From Solirubrobacter ginsenosidimutans (GTDB taxonomy: Bacteria; Actinomycetota; Thermoleophilia; Solirubrobacterales; Solirubrobacteraceae), in NCBI RefSeq assembly GCF_027587205.1, contig NZ_JAPDOD010000022.1, positions 1 through 64,000 of the forward strand: DNA of 64,000 nucleotides. The letters are read 5' to 3'. Shown here one piece after another: positions 57,252 to 64,000 of this stretch. Under the pieces are notes generated by a model. The model saw only the letters and a program-made list of their open reading frames with translations, was not told the DNA's origin and did not search any database. The position numbers and the translations under genes are program-made. Within the stretch, counting starts at the first letter, position 1. Each line of letters begins with the position of its first letter.

Positions 57252-59389
57252 CGCCGTGACACGGTGAAGGTGCGGCCGTCGCGCAGCTTGACGGCCACCT
57301 TCACCGTGGTGCGCCCCTTCGGGAGGCGCACCGTGACGGCGCCGGTGAAGGTCTGCGGGCGCTTGGCGCCGACGGTCACGGTGGCCTTGGCCACCTTGAC
57401 GCCAGTGGGACGGCGCAGCCGGAGGGTGAGCGTGCGGTGGCTGACGCAGCGGCTCGCCGAGGGCAGCGCGACGAGATCGGCGGCGGTGAGCTTCGCCGGT
57501 CCGGGCGTCGCGGTCGCCTGCGGCACGGCCGTCGCGCTCGGCGAGGGCGAAGCGGTCGGTTGCGGCGCGGCCGTCGCGGTGGCGGTCGGCGACGCGGTCG
57601 CGGTCGGCGTCGCGGTGGCGGTCGGCGACGCGGTCGCGGTGGCCGTCGGACTCGGCGTGGGCGTGGGTGTGGCGAAGCCGCACGCGCCCGCGGCGCACAG
57701 CGCGACCCCACCCGCCCCGTAGCCCAGCCCGAAACGCGCGGCGGCCGTGCCGGTCACGCCCGCCCACGTCCCCGCCAGCGTTCCCGCGGTGACGATCGGG
57801 AACTGGTCTCCCGGCGCTGGGACGTAGGCGCCGAGCAGGTCGAGGGTTCCGCCGAGGCTCGCCGCGCCCCCCACCGCGAGCACGTCGAACGTGCCCGCCG
57901 CGGCGCCTTCGATCTCCATGCGCAGCACGCCGCCCGCTCCCTGCGAGTACGCGCCCGCCACGCTCAGCGTCCCCGGCGACGCGCCCGGCTCGACGACGCC
58001 ACCGTTGTTCGTCAACCCGCGAACGGTCCCGCGCCCCTTCAGCGTCCCGCCGTTCAAGACGACGTGCTTGTCGAGCACCGCGCCCGCGAGCACGTTCGTG
58101 AGCCCGGCGGACTGCGTGAGGACGCCGTAGGTGCCCGTCGGCACGTCACTGCCGAACCGGCCGGCCGACACCGTGATCGTGCCCGAGTTCTGCACCGATG
58201 CGGAGCCCAGGAACCCGCCCGCGCCCGTCTTGGCGATCGTCCCGCTGTTGGTCAGCAGGCCCGGCCCGGACAGGATGCCGCTCGTGATGTTGATGGTCCC
58301 CGCGTTCTCCCAGCTGCCCGCGGTCAGATCGACGGCGCCCTGGAGCCAACTCGTGGTCCCGGTCGTCCGCAGCAGGGCGCCGTCGGTCAGGTACGACGCA
58401 TCGCCCGACTGGATCAGCAGCGGCCCGTCGAACACGGTCTTCCCGCCGCCGAGATGCGTGCCGAGCAGGAGCGAGTCTCCGGTCGCGCGCAGTTCGCCGG
58501 TGCCGAAGCGGCCGCCGTTCGCCAGCGCCGAGTGCAGCTCCAGCTTGCCCACGACCGCGTCCGTGTTGAGCTCGAAGCGTTCCGCGCTGAAGAGTCCGAG
58601 CACGCCTGGGGCGAACGCGGCCCCGGAGTCGACGCGCACGGTCCCGCCCCCGGAGACCAGCGACGACATCTCGAAGCGCCCGGCGCCGCTCACCGTCGAG
58701 TCCTTGTCGAGCACGAAGGTCGAGCCCGGGCCGGGGCGCAGTGAGAACGTCCCGGTCGCGGACGCCTCGAAGTCCCCGTCGCTGGCCAGGGAACCGGGGG
58801 ACGGGATGATCTCGGTCAGCACGTCCGTGTGCAGCTTGCCCCGGTTCTGGAAGCGCGTGAGCACCTGCAGGTTCGTGAACGGCTCGACCGTCACGTCCGC
58901 GGCCGGGGTGATCGTCGTCGTCCCGGAACCCGTCGCGCCTTCCAGCACGGCGCCGGACCATTTCACGCCCGCGCCGGAGATCATCAGCGACGCGGAGCTG
59001 GTCGGCGACCCCAGGGTCAGGCCGCCCTGATAGTGCCCGGGACCGGTGATCGACACCGCACCGCCGTTGACCACCGATACCTGTTCGAACGAGGTCACAT
59101 CGGCCGGCGACCCGGTCACGGTCAGCGGCACGCCGTCGATCGTGAGTCCTGACCCGCCGTAGACGGCGGCGACCGACGCCCCCGAGCCACTCAGCGTCAC
59201 CTTGTGGCTGTCGTTCGTCTTGCCGAGATAGACGGTGTCGCCCGGCACCGGGAGACCGTTCATCCAGTTGCCCGCGACGTTCCAGTCGCCGGTGACGCCG
59301 TCCTTCCACACGCGCAGCGCGGCTTCGGCGGGAGCGGTCGACCAGAGGCCGAGCAAGAACACCGCTCCGACGATCGCCATCCGTCGCAT
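57176..59389 (-). CDS. Secreted autotransporter-passenger-like beta-helix protein
   Basis: 737 aa from the ATG at 59389 (MRRMAIVGAVFLLGLW); 59380 is an alternative. A signal peptide (to about 24) is followed by an N-terminal 'VWKDGVTGDWNVAGNWMNGL' block and many 'GGTLKGRGTVRGLTNNGGVV'-like repeats, a right-handed beta-helix as in autotransporter passengers. A Pro/Thr/Ser/Ala linker of about 60 residues (TPTPTPSPTATATASPTATA...) leads to a basic C-terminal domain ('TLTLRLRRPTGVKVAKATVT') like those attached to actinobacterial surface proteins. No beta-barrel or sortase motif is seen. It is probably an adhesin or wall-bound structural protein. Confidence 0.75.
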   Translation of the reverse strand: MRRMAIVGAVFLLGLWSTAPAEAALRVWKDGVTGDWNVAGNWMNGLPVPGDTVYLGKTNDSHKVTLSGSGASVAAVYGGSGLTIDGVPLTVTGSPADVTSFEQVSVVNGGAVSITGPGHYQGGLTLGSPTSSASLMISGAGVKWSGAVLEGATGSGTTTITPAADVTVEPFTNLQVLTRFQNRGKLHTDVLTEIIPSPGSLASDGDFEASATGTFSLRPGPGSTFVLDKDSTVSGAGRFEMSSLVSGGGTVRVDSGAAFAPGVLGLFSAERFELNTDAVVGKLELHSALANGGRFGTGELRATGDSLLLGTHLGGGKTVFDGPLLIQSGDASYLTDGALLRTTGTTSWLQGAVDLTAGSWENAGTINITSGILSGPGLLTNSGTIAKTGAGGFLGSASVQNSGTITVSAGRFGSDVPTGTYGVLTQSAGLTNVLAGAVLDKHVVLNGGTLKGRGTVRGLTNNGGVVEPGASPGTLSVAGAYSQGAGGVLRMEIEGAAAGTFDVLAVGGAASLGGTLDLLGAYVPAPGDQFPIVTAGTLAGTWAGVTGTAAARFGLGYGAGGVALCAAGACGFATPTPTPSPTATATASPTATATPTATASPTATATAAPQPTASPSPSATAVPQATATPGPAKLTAADLVALPSASRCVSHRTLTLRLRRPTGVKVAKATVTVGAKRPQTFTGAVTVRLPKGRTTVKVAVKLRDGRTFTVSRRYRTCAPRSRSDRAQSRSALSASSA

Positions 59390-59453
59390 TTGGCGAGTAT
59401 CTCCCGACCCGTGGAGAGAAATCAACGGGTGGACTGATTCACTCCCACGAGCG

Positions 59454-60326
59454 ATGCAAGTTCTCGACGGCGGGGCCGATCATCACGGACATGCCCTGCG
59501 TGATCAAGCTCATCATGGATCTGATCCTCGGCCCCGAGGAGCAGGTCGCCTACGTGTCGGTGACCACGCGCTAAGGCGCCTCGTCACGATCCCGATCAGC
59601 CACTACTGCGAGAAGGCGCGCTGGGCGCTCGAGCGCGCCGGCCTGACCTACCGCGAGGAACCGCACGTCCAAGGCGTGCACCAGTTCGCGTCCAGACGAG
59701 CGGGCGGGCACGGCACGCTGCCGGTTCTGATCACCGAGCACGGGACGTTCGCGGACTCCGAATGGATCGTCCGCTACGCCGATCTGCACCTCGAGCCGGA
59801 GCAGCGCCTGTTCACGGGCGATCCGGCGGTCGAGCAGCTCTGCCGCGAGCTCGACGCAGGCCTCGGCCCTGACGGGCGCCGCCTGATCTACGCCCACATG
59901 CTGCCGCGGCCGGAGCTGATGCTCGCCTACAACAACCAGGCCGTCCCGGCCTGGGAGGCGAAGGCGCTCACGAAGCTCTACCCGTTCGCGGTCCGCTGGG
60001 CGACGCGCGAGCTCGCCCTCAAGGATCTCGACGGCGACCGCAACCAGGTCCTGCAAGCGTTCGACGCGATCGCGCAACGCCGCTCCGACGGCCGAAAGCA
60101 CCTCCTCGGCGGCCGCTTCACCGCCGCGGATCTCACCTTCGCCTGCCTCGCCGCCGCCGTGGTGCTCCCACCCGAGTACGGCGTCGCACTGCCGCAGCCG
60201 GAGGAGCTTCCCGACGCCGTGCGCGAGGACGTGGAGCGCTTCCGCGCCCACCCGGCGGGTGCCTACGCGCTCGAACTCTTTGCGAAGCGGCGCGAGAACG
60301 CCTTCGCGCAGCGCGCCGCGTCGTAG
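59454..60326 (+). CDS. Glutathione S-transferase-like protein, start uncertain
   Basis: 290 aa if read from the only in-frame ATG (59454). The GST thioredoxin-like domain plainly begins later, at 'LRRLVTIPISHYCEKARWAL' (about 59572), where no ATG, GTG or TTG exists. After it come 'GTLPVLITEHGTFADSEWIV' and a helical C-terminal domain ('HLLGGRFTAADLTFACLAAA'). A second frame (59461-59574) overlaps the 5' part and also looks coding. A broken or miscalled start is possible. It overlaps the convergent cNMP-domain gene by 64 bp. Substrate is unknown, and actinobacteria usually lack glutathione. Confidence 0.65.
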   Translation: MQVLDGGADHHGHALRDQAHHGSDPRPRGAGRLRVGDHALRRLVTIPISHYCEKARWALERAGLTYREEPHVQGVHQFASRRAGGHGTLPVLITEHGTFADSEWIVRYADLHLEPEQRLFTGDPAVEQLCRELDAGLGPDGRRLIYAHMLPRPELMLAYNNQAVPAWEAKALTKLYPFAVRWATRELALKDLDGDRNQVLQAFDAIAQRRSDGRKHLLGGRFTAADLTFACLAAAVVLPPEYGVALPQPEELPDAVREDVERFRAHPAGAYALELFAKRRENAFAQRAAS

Positions 60327-62098
60327 CGCTCGAGGAAGGATTCCTGGGTGCGCAGGCGCGTGACCATCGCGCCCTGCAGCGCCTCGAACAGCGCGGGCCG
60401 CGCGGCGAGCAGCGGCTCCAGCTGCTGGCGCCCCACCTCGTAGACGAGCGCGCCGTCGACCGCCCGGACCGTCGCGCTGCGCGGCTCGCCGGTGAGCAGC
60501 GACATCTCACCCACCACGGTGCCGTCGGGTCGCGTGCCGATCTGCACCTCGGAGCCGTCCTCACGTCGCAGCACGACCTCGACCGTCCCTTCGACGACGG
60601 CGAACAGCGAGTCACCCTCCTGGCCCTGCACGATGATCCGTTCCAGCGGCCCGAACAGCTGCGGCCGCGCCGTGCGGGCCAGCTGCGCGATCTCCTCCGC
60701 GGTGAGGATCGAGAACGGCGCCGTCTTGCCCAGCAGCTCGGCCAGGGCGGGGAGCGGGGGCGCGTACTCGGTGGGGAGTTCCGCACCCACCTCGAGGCGG
60801 GCGGAGTCGTAACCGTCGCGGCGCTGGAGCAGCGCCACCCGCGACGGCTGGTTGATGTGCGCCTCGAAGAGGCTCACCCCGCGCGGAACCGACTCGTCGC
60901 CGGTGTGGTCCATCAGGCCGCGCTCGCGCGCCCAGTCCGCGACGTGGTTCATCGAGTCGCGGTACTGGTTGCAGGCTGAGCCGAACAGCCCGTCCTGGTC
61001 GCCGATCAGCTTCGGCAGCGGGCCCGGCACGCGCAGCACCCGCCGCAGGCCGAGCTGCCCTTGCCGGTGCCAGAGCACGAACCGGCGTACCTCGGGCGGG
61101 AGATCTCCGAGCTCGGGGAACGCGTCCGGCGTCTGGCGCAGGACGGCGCGCTCGGCGTCGCGGAAGACGCGGTGCCAGGTCTCCTGCGCGTGGTCGACGT
61201 TGGGCCCGGCGAGCTCGATCGCGTGCTTGAGGTCCTCGTGGTGGACGTGCAGGAACTCGAGCGTCGCGCGGCGCTTGGCGAGCAGGTTCATGGCCGAGAC
61301 CGGCCCGCTGCGAGGCAGCCCGCGGGTGACGATGTCGCGCAGCGCCCACACGCCCCGCCAGCCTTCGACGTTGACCCGCGCCCGGATCTCCGCGAACGCC
61401 GGCGACGTCTCGAACGCCGCACGTTCGCGCGGGTCGAGCAGATCGCCGAAGTCGTCCCGGACCGCCTCGACGATCCCCAGCGCGGTCAGGAACTCGAGGT
61501 AGAGCCCGACGCGCACCAGCCAGCCGGGGTCGGCGAGGTCGCGGCGCTTGTGGACGATGTCGCCGACGAGCGCGCGCGTGTAGAGCTCGGCCTTGTGGGC
61601 GCCGATCAGCAGGACCGGGAACCACGGGTGATAGGCGTGCGAGAGCCCCGGCGCCTGCCGCGCCGTGTCCGGCTTGATCAGCCGCTCGACGATCCGCTCG
61701 TAGAGCGAGCCCATCTGGGCCACGTCGTAGACCGCGAGCCGCCCCTCGTCCGCCGCGACCGTCTCGCCGTCGCGGGTCAGCCGCACCTCGAGCGCCAGTT
61801 GCTGCGAGAACAGCGTCTCGAACGCGTACGTGCCCGGGAGGTCACGCAGCACGACCACGTACGTCCGGTCCTCCTCCAGCGAGACCTCGCGCAGGGTCCC
61901 GTCCTCGGCGAAGACGGTGGGCGCGACCACGCTCTCGCCGACGACGAGCTCACAGCCGCCACCGCCGCGGATGGCGAGCAGCAGGTAGTACTCGCCCTCC
62001 AGGAACGCGACCGCGTCGCTGGAGCCCAGGCCGGGGTGGCGCGCCTCGTCGGTCGGGCGACGGCCGGGGGAGAACGGAATGATCTCGACCGTCGTCAA
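60263..62098 (-). CDS. Large protein with C-terminal cyclic-nucleotide-binding domain
   Basis: 611 aa. A cNMP-binding domain lies at about 455-580: 'FSILTAEEIAQLARTARPQL', 'EGDSLFAVVEGTVEVVLR', 'DGTVVGEMSLLTGEPRSATV', the phosphate-binding cassette. In that cassette 'GEMSLLTGEPRSATV' keeps the Glu and Arg that contact the ribose-phosphate. The first 450 residues have an N-terminal beta domain (about 25-110) and a helical domain ('YHPWFPVLLIGAHKAELYTR', 'GLYLEFLTALGIVEAVRDDF') that I do not recognise; a DUF5995-like or ferritin-like helical fold is possible. It may be a cyclic-nucleotide-gated enzyme. Confidence 0.75.
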   Translation of the reverse strand: MTTVEIIPFSPGRRPTDEARHPGLGSSDAVAFLEGEYYLLLAIRGGGGCELVVGESVVAPTVFAEDGTLREVSLEEDRTYVVVLRDLPGTYAFETLFSQQLALEVRLTRDGETVAADEGRLAVYDVAQMGSLYERIVERLIKPDTARQAPGLSHAYHPWFPVLLIGAHKAELYTRALVGDIVHKRRDLADPGWLVRVGLYLEFLTALGIVEAVRDDFGDLLDPRERAAFETSPAFAEIRARVNVEGWRGVWALRDIVTRGLPRSGPVSAMNLLAKRRATLEFLHVHHEDLKHAIELAGPNVDHAQETWHRVFRDAERAVLRQTPDAFPELGDLPPEVRRFVLWHRQGQLGLRRVLRVPGPLPKLIGDQDGLFGSACNQYRDSMNHVADWARERGLMDHTGDESVPRGVSLFEAHINQPSRVALLQRRDGYDSARLEVGAELPTEYAPPLPALAELLGKTAPFSILTAEEIAQLARTARPQLFGPLERIIVQGQEGDSLFAVVEGTVEVVLRREDGSEVQIGTRPDGTVVGEMSLLTGEPRSATVRAVDGALVYEVGRQQLEPLLAARPALFEALQGAMVTRLRTQESFLERYDAARCAKAFSRRFAKSSSA

Positions 62099-62114
62099 GA
62101 CGGCCGACGCTACA

Positions 62115-62927
62115 TCACCGCGCGGTCCAGTAGAAGTCCGCGCCGGCCGGGATCGGCGTCGCCACGCGGGTCAGCGCGGCGCGGGTCTTGGCCGGGTCGG
62201 TCTGCATGATCGCGATGATCTCGACAGTCGCGAGCGGCTCGGTGGTCCAGCTCAGCACCTGCTCGACGGACTCCGGCTTGGCGCGGCGGGTCAGGCCGAA
62301 GTTGGCCATCGCGGCCTCGTAGACCTCGATGGGATTGAAGCCGGGGATCGAGAACGTGCGGCCGTCCGAGGCGCTCAGCTCGTAGCTCGGCGCCGTGTAG
62401 CGCCGCTCGTGGGCGGGACCGCCGAGCTTGTGGTCCAGGCGGCGGGCGGCGGGGGAGGGAGAGCGGGCGGCCTCGATGTCCGCGCGCAGGGCGTCCTCCA
62501 CCGCCGGCATCCGGCTCCAGCGCTCCAGGTCGCCCGGGTCCAGACCGACGTCAGTGGCCGCGGCGGCGAGCAGCGCCGGGTCGTCGAGCAGGCCGCCGAG
62601 CATCGCCCGCACGCGCAGGCGGCGCAGCAGCGCCGCCTCGGCGCCGGGCACGTTGAGGCGGGCGGCGACGATCGCGCGGCACGCCGGCTCCGACGAGAAC
62701 GTGCGCGCGTAGGGGTGCGGGTCGATCGGCATCCCGTACTTGCGCTGCAGGCCGGGCGCGCCCTCGGCGAGCTTGGCGTCCTCGCCCGGCTCGAGCGTCA
62801 GCACGATCATGTTCAGCCGCCAGCGGAGCTGGTCGCCGTAGTACCAGCGCAGGCGCTGGCGGTTCGGCTCGCCGGAGAAGGCGAAGGGGCAGGCGGGATC
62901 GGTGAAGAGCGTGATGTCGACGGCCAC
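62115..62927 (-). CDS. DsbA-superfamily protein
   Basis: 270 aa from a GTG start (VAVDITLFTDPACPFAFSGE). The thioredoxin-like first strand leads to CPFA (only one Cys of the usual CxxC), a long helical insertion ('EAALLRRLRVRAMLGGLLDD', 'DLERWSRMPAVEDALRADIE') and a last strand pair ('FSIPGFNPIEVYEAAMANFG'). It resembles FrnE/HCCA isomerase-like members of the DsbA superfamily that act on small molecules rather than disulfides. It ends 16 bp before the cNMP-domain gene on the same strand. Function is unknown. Confidence 0.75.
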   Translation of the reverse strand: MAVDITLFTDPACPFAFSGEPNRQRLRWYYGDQLRWRLNMIVLTLEPGEDAKLAEGAPGLQRKYGMPIDPHPYARTFSSEPACRAIVAARLNVPGAEAALLRRLRVRAMLGGLLDDPALLAAAATDVGLDPGDLERWSRMPAVEDALRADIEAARSPSPAARRLDHKLGGPAHERRYTAPSYELSASDGRTFSIPGFNPIEVYEAAMANFGLTRRAKPESVEQVLSWTTEPLATVEIIAIMQTDPAKTRAALTRVATPIPAGADFYWTAR

Positions 62928-62996
62928 GCGCAGCCAGGCTACTTCACCCGCAGCGTCACCAGCTTCGTCTGCGTCCGGATCCCTAGTCTGCCGCGG

Positions 62997-63701
62997 ATGT
63001 CAGTCCTTGACCTCGTGGAACGGATCGCCCGCGACGAGCTCGCCGAGCTCCTCGGCGACGTCACACAACCGCCGGCCGAGGAACCCGTGCTCGTCCGCGG
63101 TACTGAGGAGCAGCTCGCCGCGCAACTGGCCGCCGAGCACCACGGCGAGTGCTGGGACACGTTCGCCGCCGGCGCCGTCTCGGAGGCGTTCACCGGCCGC
63201 GCGCTGGACCTCTATCACGCCTCGACCCCCTGGCTGCGGGACGACAACGACGCGGCCGAGGGTGCTGCCGAGCTGCTGCGCCAGATCGGCGACGGCTACG
63301 CGATGCTCTCCTATCCCGTCGACACCTCGCCGCTGCCCCTTCCGCTGAAGGTGTTCGCCGAGGTCGTGATGCGCGCGCTCGGCATCGACGCGTGGGCGGC
63401 CGCTCTCGGCCACCCGCTCGAGCTCGACGTCGCCGAGGCCGACTACCAGCTCGAGCACCACCAGGACCCGGACACCGACGACCGCGACCCGGACGCGGAT
63501 CTTGCCGGCGCGGTGGACACGGCCACGCGCCGGTTCGAGCTCCTCGAAGTCCTCTGTGACTCCCCGACCGGCCGGACCGCGCTGCAGAGCGACGGCTTCC
63601 GGCGGTTTGCCGTCGAGCAGCTCGTGGCCGGTCACGCGTGGGCCTTCTGGGTGCGGCTAGGCCCGCGTCGTGATCGGAAAGTAAGCCACAGGCTTACCTA
63701 G
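62997..63701 (+). CDS. Hypothetical acidic protein
   Basis: 234 aa from the ATG at 62997 ([20 protein letters not shown]). It is acidic and mostly helical ('[20 protein letters not shown]', '[20 protein letters not shown]'), with repeated His and Asp. No signal peptide is present and no family is recognised. It diverges from the DsbA-superfamily gene. Its last codons and TAG stop fall inside a hairpin (63669-63709) and overlap the convergent acetate kinase stop by 8 bp. Confidence 0.65.
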   Translation: MSVLDLVERIARDELAELLGDVTQPPAEEPVLVRGTEEQLAAQLAAEHHGECWDTFAAGAVSEAFTGRALDLYHASTPWLRDDNDAAEGAAELLRQIGDGYAMLSYPVDTSPLPLPLKVFAEVVMRALGIDAWAAALGHPLELDVAEADYQLEHHQDPDTDDRDPDADLAGAVDTATRRFELLEVLCDSPTGRTALQSDGFRRFAVEQLVAGHAWAFWVRLGPRRDRKVSHRLT

Positions 63702-63709
63702 CGATCACG
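63669..63709. terminator. Two-part hairpin on convergent stop codons
   Basis: An outer stem CGTGATCG (63669-63676) / CGATCACG (63702-63709) encloses an inner stem GTAAGCC (63681-63687) / GGCTTAC (63691-63697) with an ACA loop. The stop codons of the hypothetical protein (63699-63701) and acetate kinase (63694-63696) lie inside the stem. It probably terminates both genes. Confidence 0.65.
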
Positions 63710-64000
63710 GCGGCGGCCTGCGTCGCCATCTCGAGCTCCTCGTTGGTGGGGATGACGAGGACGGCGACCGGCGATCGATCGGGGGAGATGACGGTCTCGC
63801 CCGCCTCGTTGCGCGCCGCGTCGATCTCGATCCCGAGCCGCTGGAGCCCCGCCAGAGACCGTGCGCGCACGACCGGGTCGTTCTCGCCCACGCCCGCGGT
63901 GAAGGCGATCGCGTCGGCGCCGCCGAGCGCCGCGAGGTACGCGCCGACGTACTTGCGGATGCGGTAGCAGTAGACGTCCAACGCCAGCTCCGCCGCCCGA
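63694..64000 (-). CDS. ackA: Acetate kinase, C-terminal part (runs off window)
   Basis: The last 102 residues of AckA are visible: '[20 protein letters not shown]', '[20 protein letters not shown]' (the conserved ASKHA adenosine motif with Glu-Asn), and the C-terminal '[20 protein letters not shown]'. The reading frame is open to the end of the window. The enzyme interconverts acetate plus ATP with acetyl phosphate plus ADP. Whether pta or a phosphoketolase gene lies beside it cannot be seen. Confidence 0.93.
   Translation of the reverse strand, partial: RAAELALDVYCYRIRKYVGAYLAALGGADAIAFTAGVGENDPVVRARSLAGLQRLGIEIDAARNEAGETVISPDRSPVAVLVIPTNEELEMATQAAAVIAR

Noticed and set aside
57500..57670. 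Short repeated units that could look like a CRISPR or minisatellite
   Set aside because: They encode the Pro/Thr/Ala/Ser linker of the secreted beta-helix protein in frame. There are no spacers of equal length and no cas genes.
1..64000. tRNA, rRNA, CRISPR array, integrase, transposase or phage genes
   Set aside because: I looked for tRNA-like T-arm sequences, rRNA blocks, repeat-spacer arrays and mobile-element protein motifs on both strands and found none convincing.

Overview
The window is about 70% G+C and dense with genes. Many genes start with GTG, neighbouring genes often share stop and start codons, and there are many TetR, MerR, LacI and PadR regulators and ECF sigma factors. Glycine-rich secreted proteins occur next to DsbA/VKOR, WS/DGAT and CGNR families. 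This suits a high-GC soil actinobacterium, and I would guess Solirubrobacterales (Solirubrobacter-like). That placement is an inference from gene content, not from a marker gene. I see no rRNA, tRNA, CRISPR array, transposase or prophage gene.

Layout. 1-5.7 kb: two glycine-rich envelope proteins, a secreted HEYGH metallopeptidase, and a secreted esterase under a LacI-type regulator with a palindrome between the two genes. 5.7-17 kb: a PadR/MFS efflux pair with two ATGT-N8-ACAT boxes, a 2OG-Fe oxygenase, an APC permease, a WS/DGAT acyltransferase, an FMN 2-hydroxyacid oxidase and a secreted propeller protein. 17-26 kb: a seven-gene coupled operon behind a palindromic operator (zinc-ribbon protein, HyuA/HyuB-type carboxylase or hydantoinase, TetR, type I Baeyer-Villiger monooxygenase, SDR, AMP-forming acyl-CoA ligase), probably for ketone or aromatic ketone catabolism. 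26-41 kb: mixed housekeeping and regulatory genes, an ECF sigma factor with a membrane partner, a free-standing alanyl-tRNA-synthetase catalytic core with a leader-like mini-ORF and hairpin, an aquaporin, a frameshifted isochorismatase, and a DsbA/VKOR disulfide-forming pair.

41-45.8 kb: a MurNAc/GlcNAc salvage operon (BadF-type kinase, murQ, anmK and a secreted protein) behind a site very like a DasR dre element, then a TauE/SafE permease. 45.8-55.4 kb: an unknown polytopic membrane protein opposite a MerR regulator, an ArsR/SRPBCC/SnoaL/truncated haemoglobin operon, a second ECF sigma factor with membrane partner, gnd, yaaA, and an ATP-dependent DNA ligase coupled to a TetR gene. 55.4-64 kb: two coupled SDRs with two TetR-operator-like palindromes, an autotransporter-like secreted protein, a GST-like protein, a large protein with a C-terminal cyclic-nucleotide-binding domain, a DsbA-superfamily protein, a hypothetical protein, and the C-terminus of acetate kinase.

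The most distinctive non-coding signal is a set of palindromic elements at the junctions of convergent genes, often lying on the stop codons: a 39-bp family (two copies), a 51-bp family (two copies plus a possible remnant), and a single 162-bp near-complete hairpin. The most distinctive coding signals are the AlaRS core paralog and the carboxylase/monooxygenase operon.
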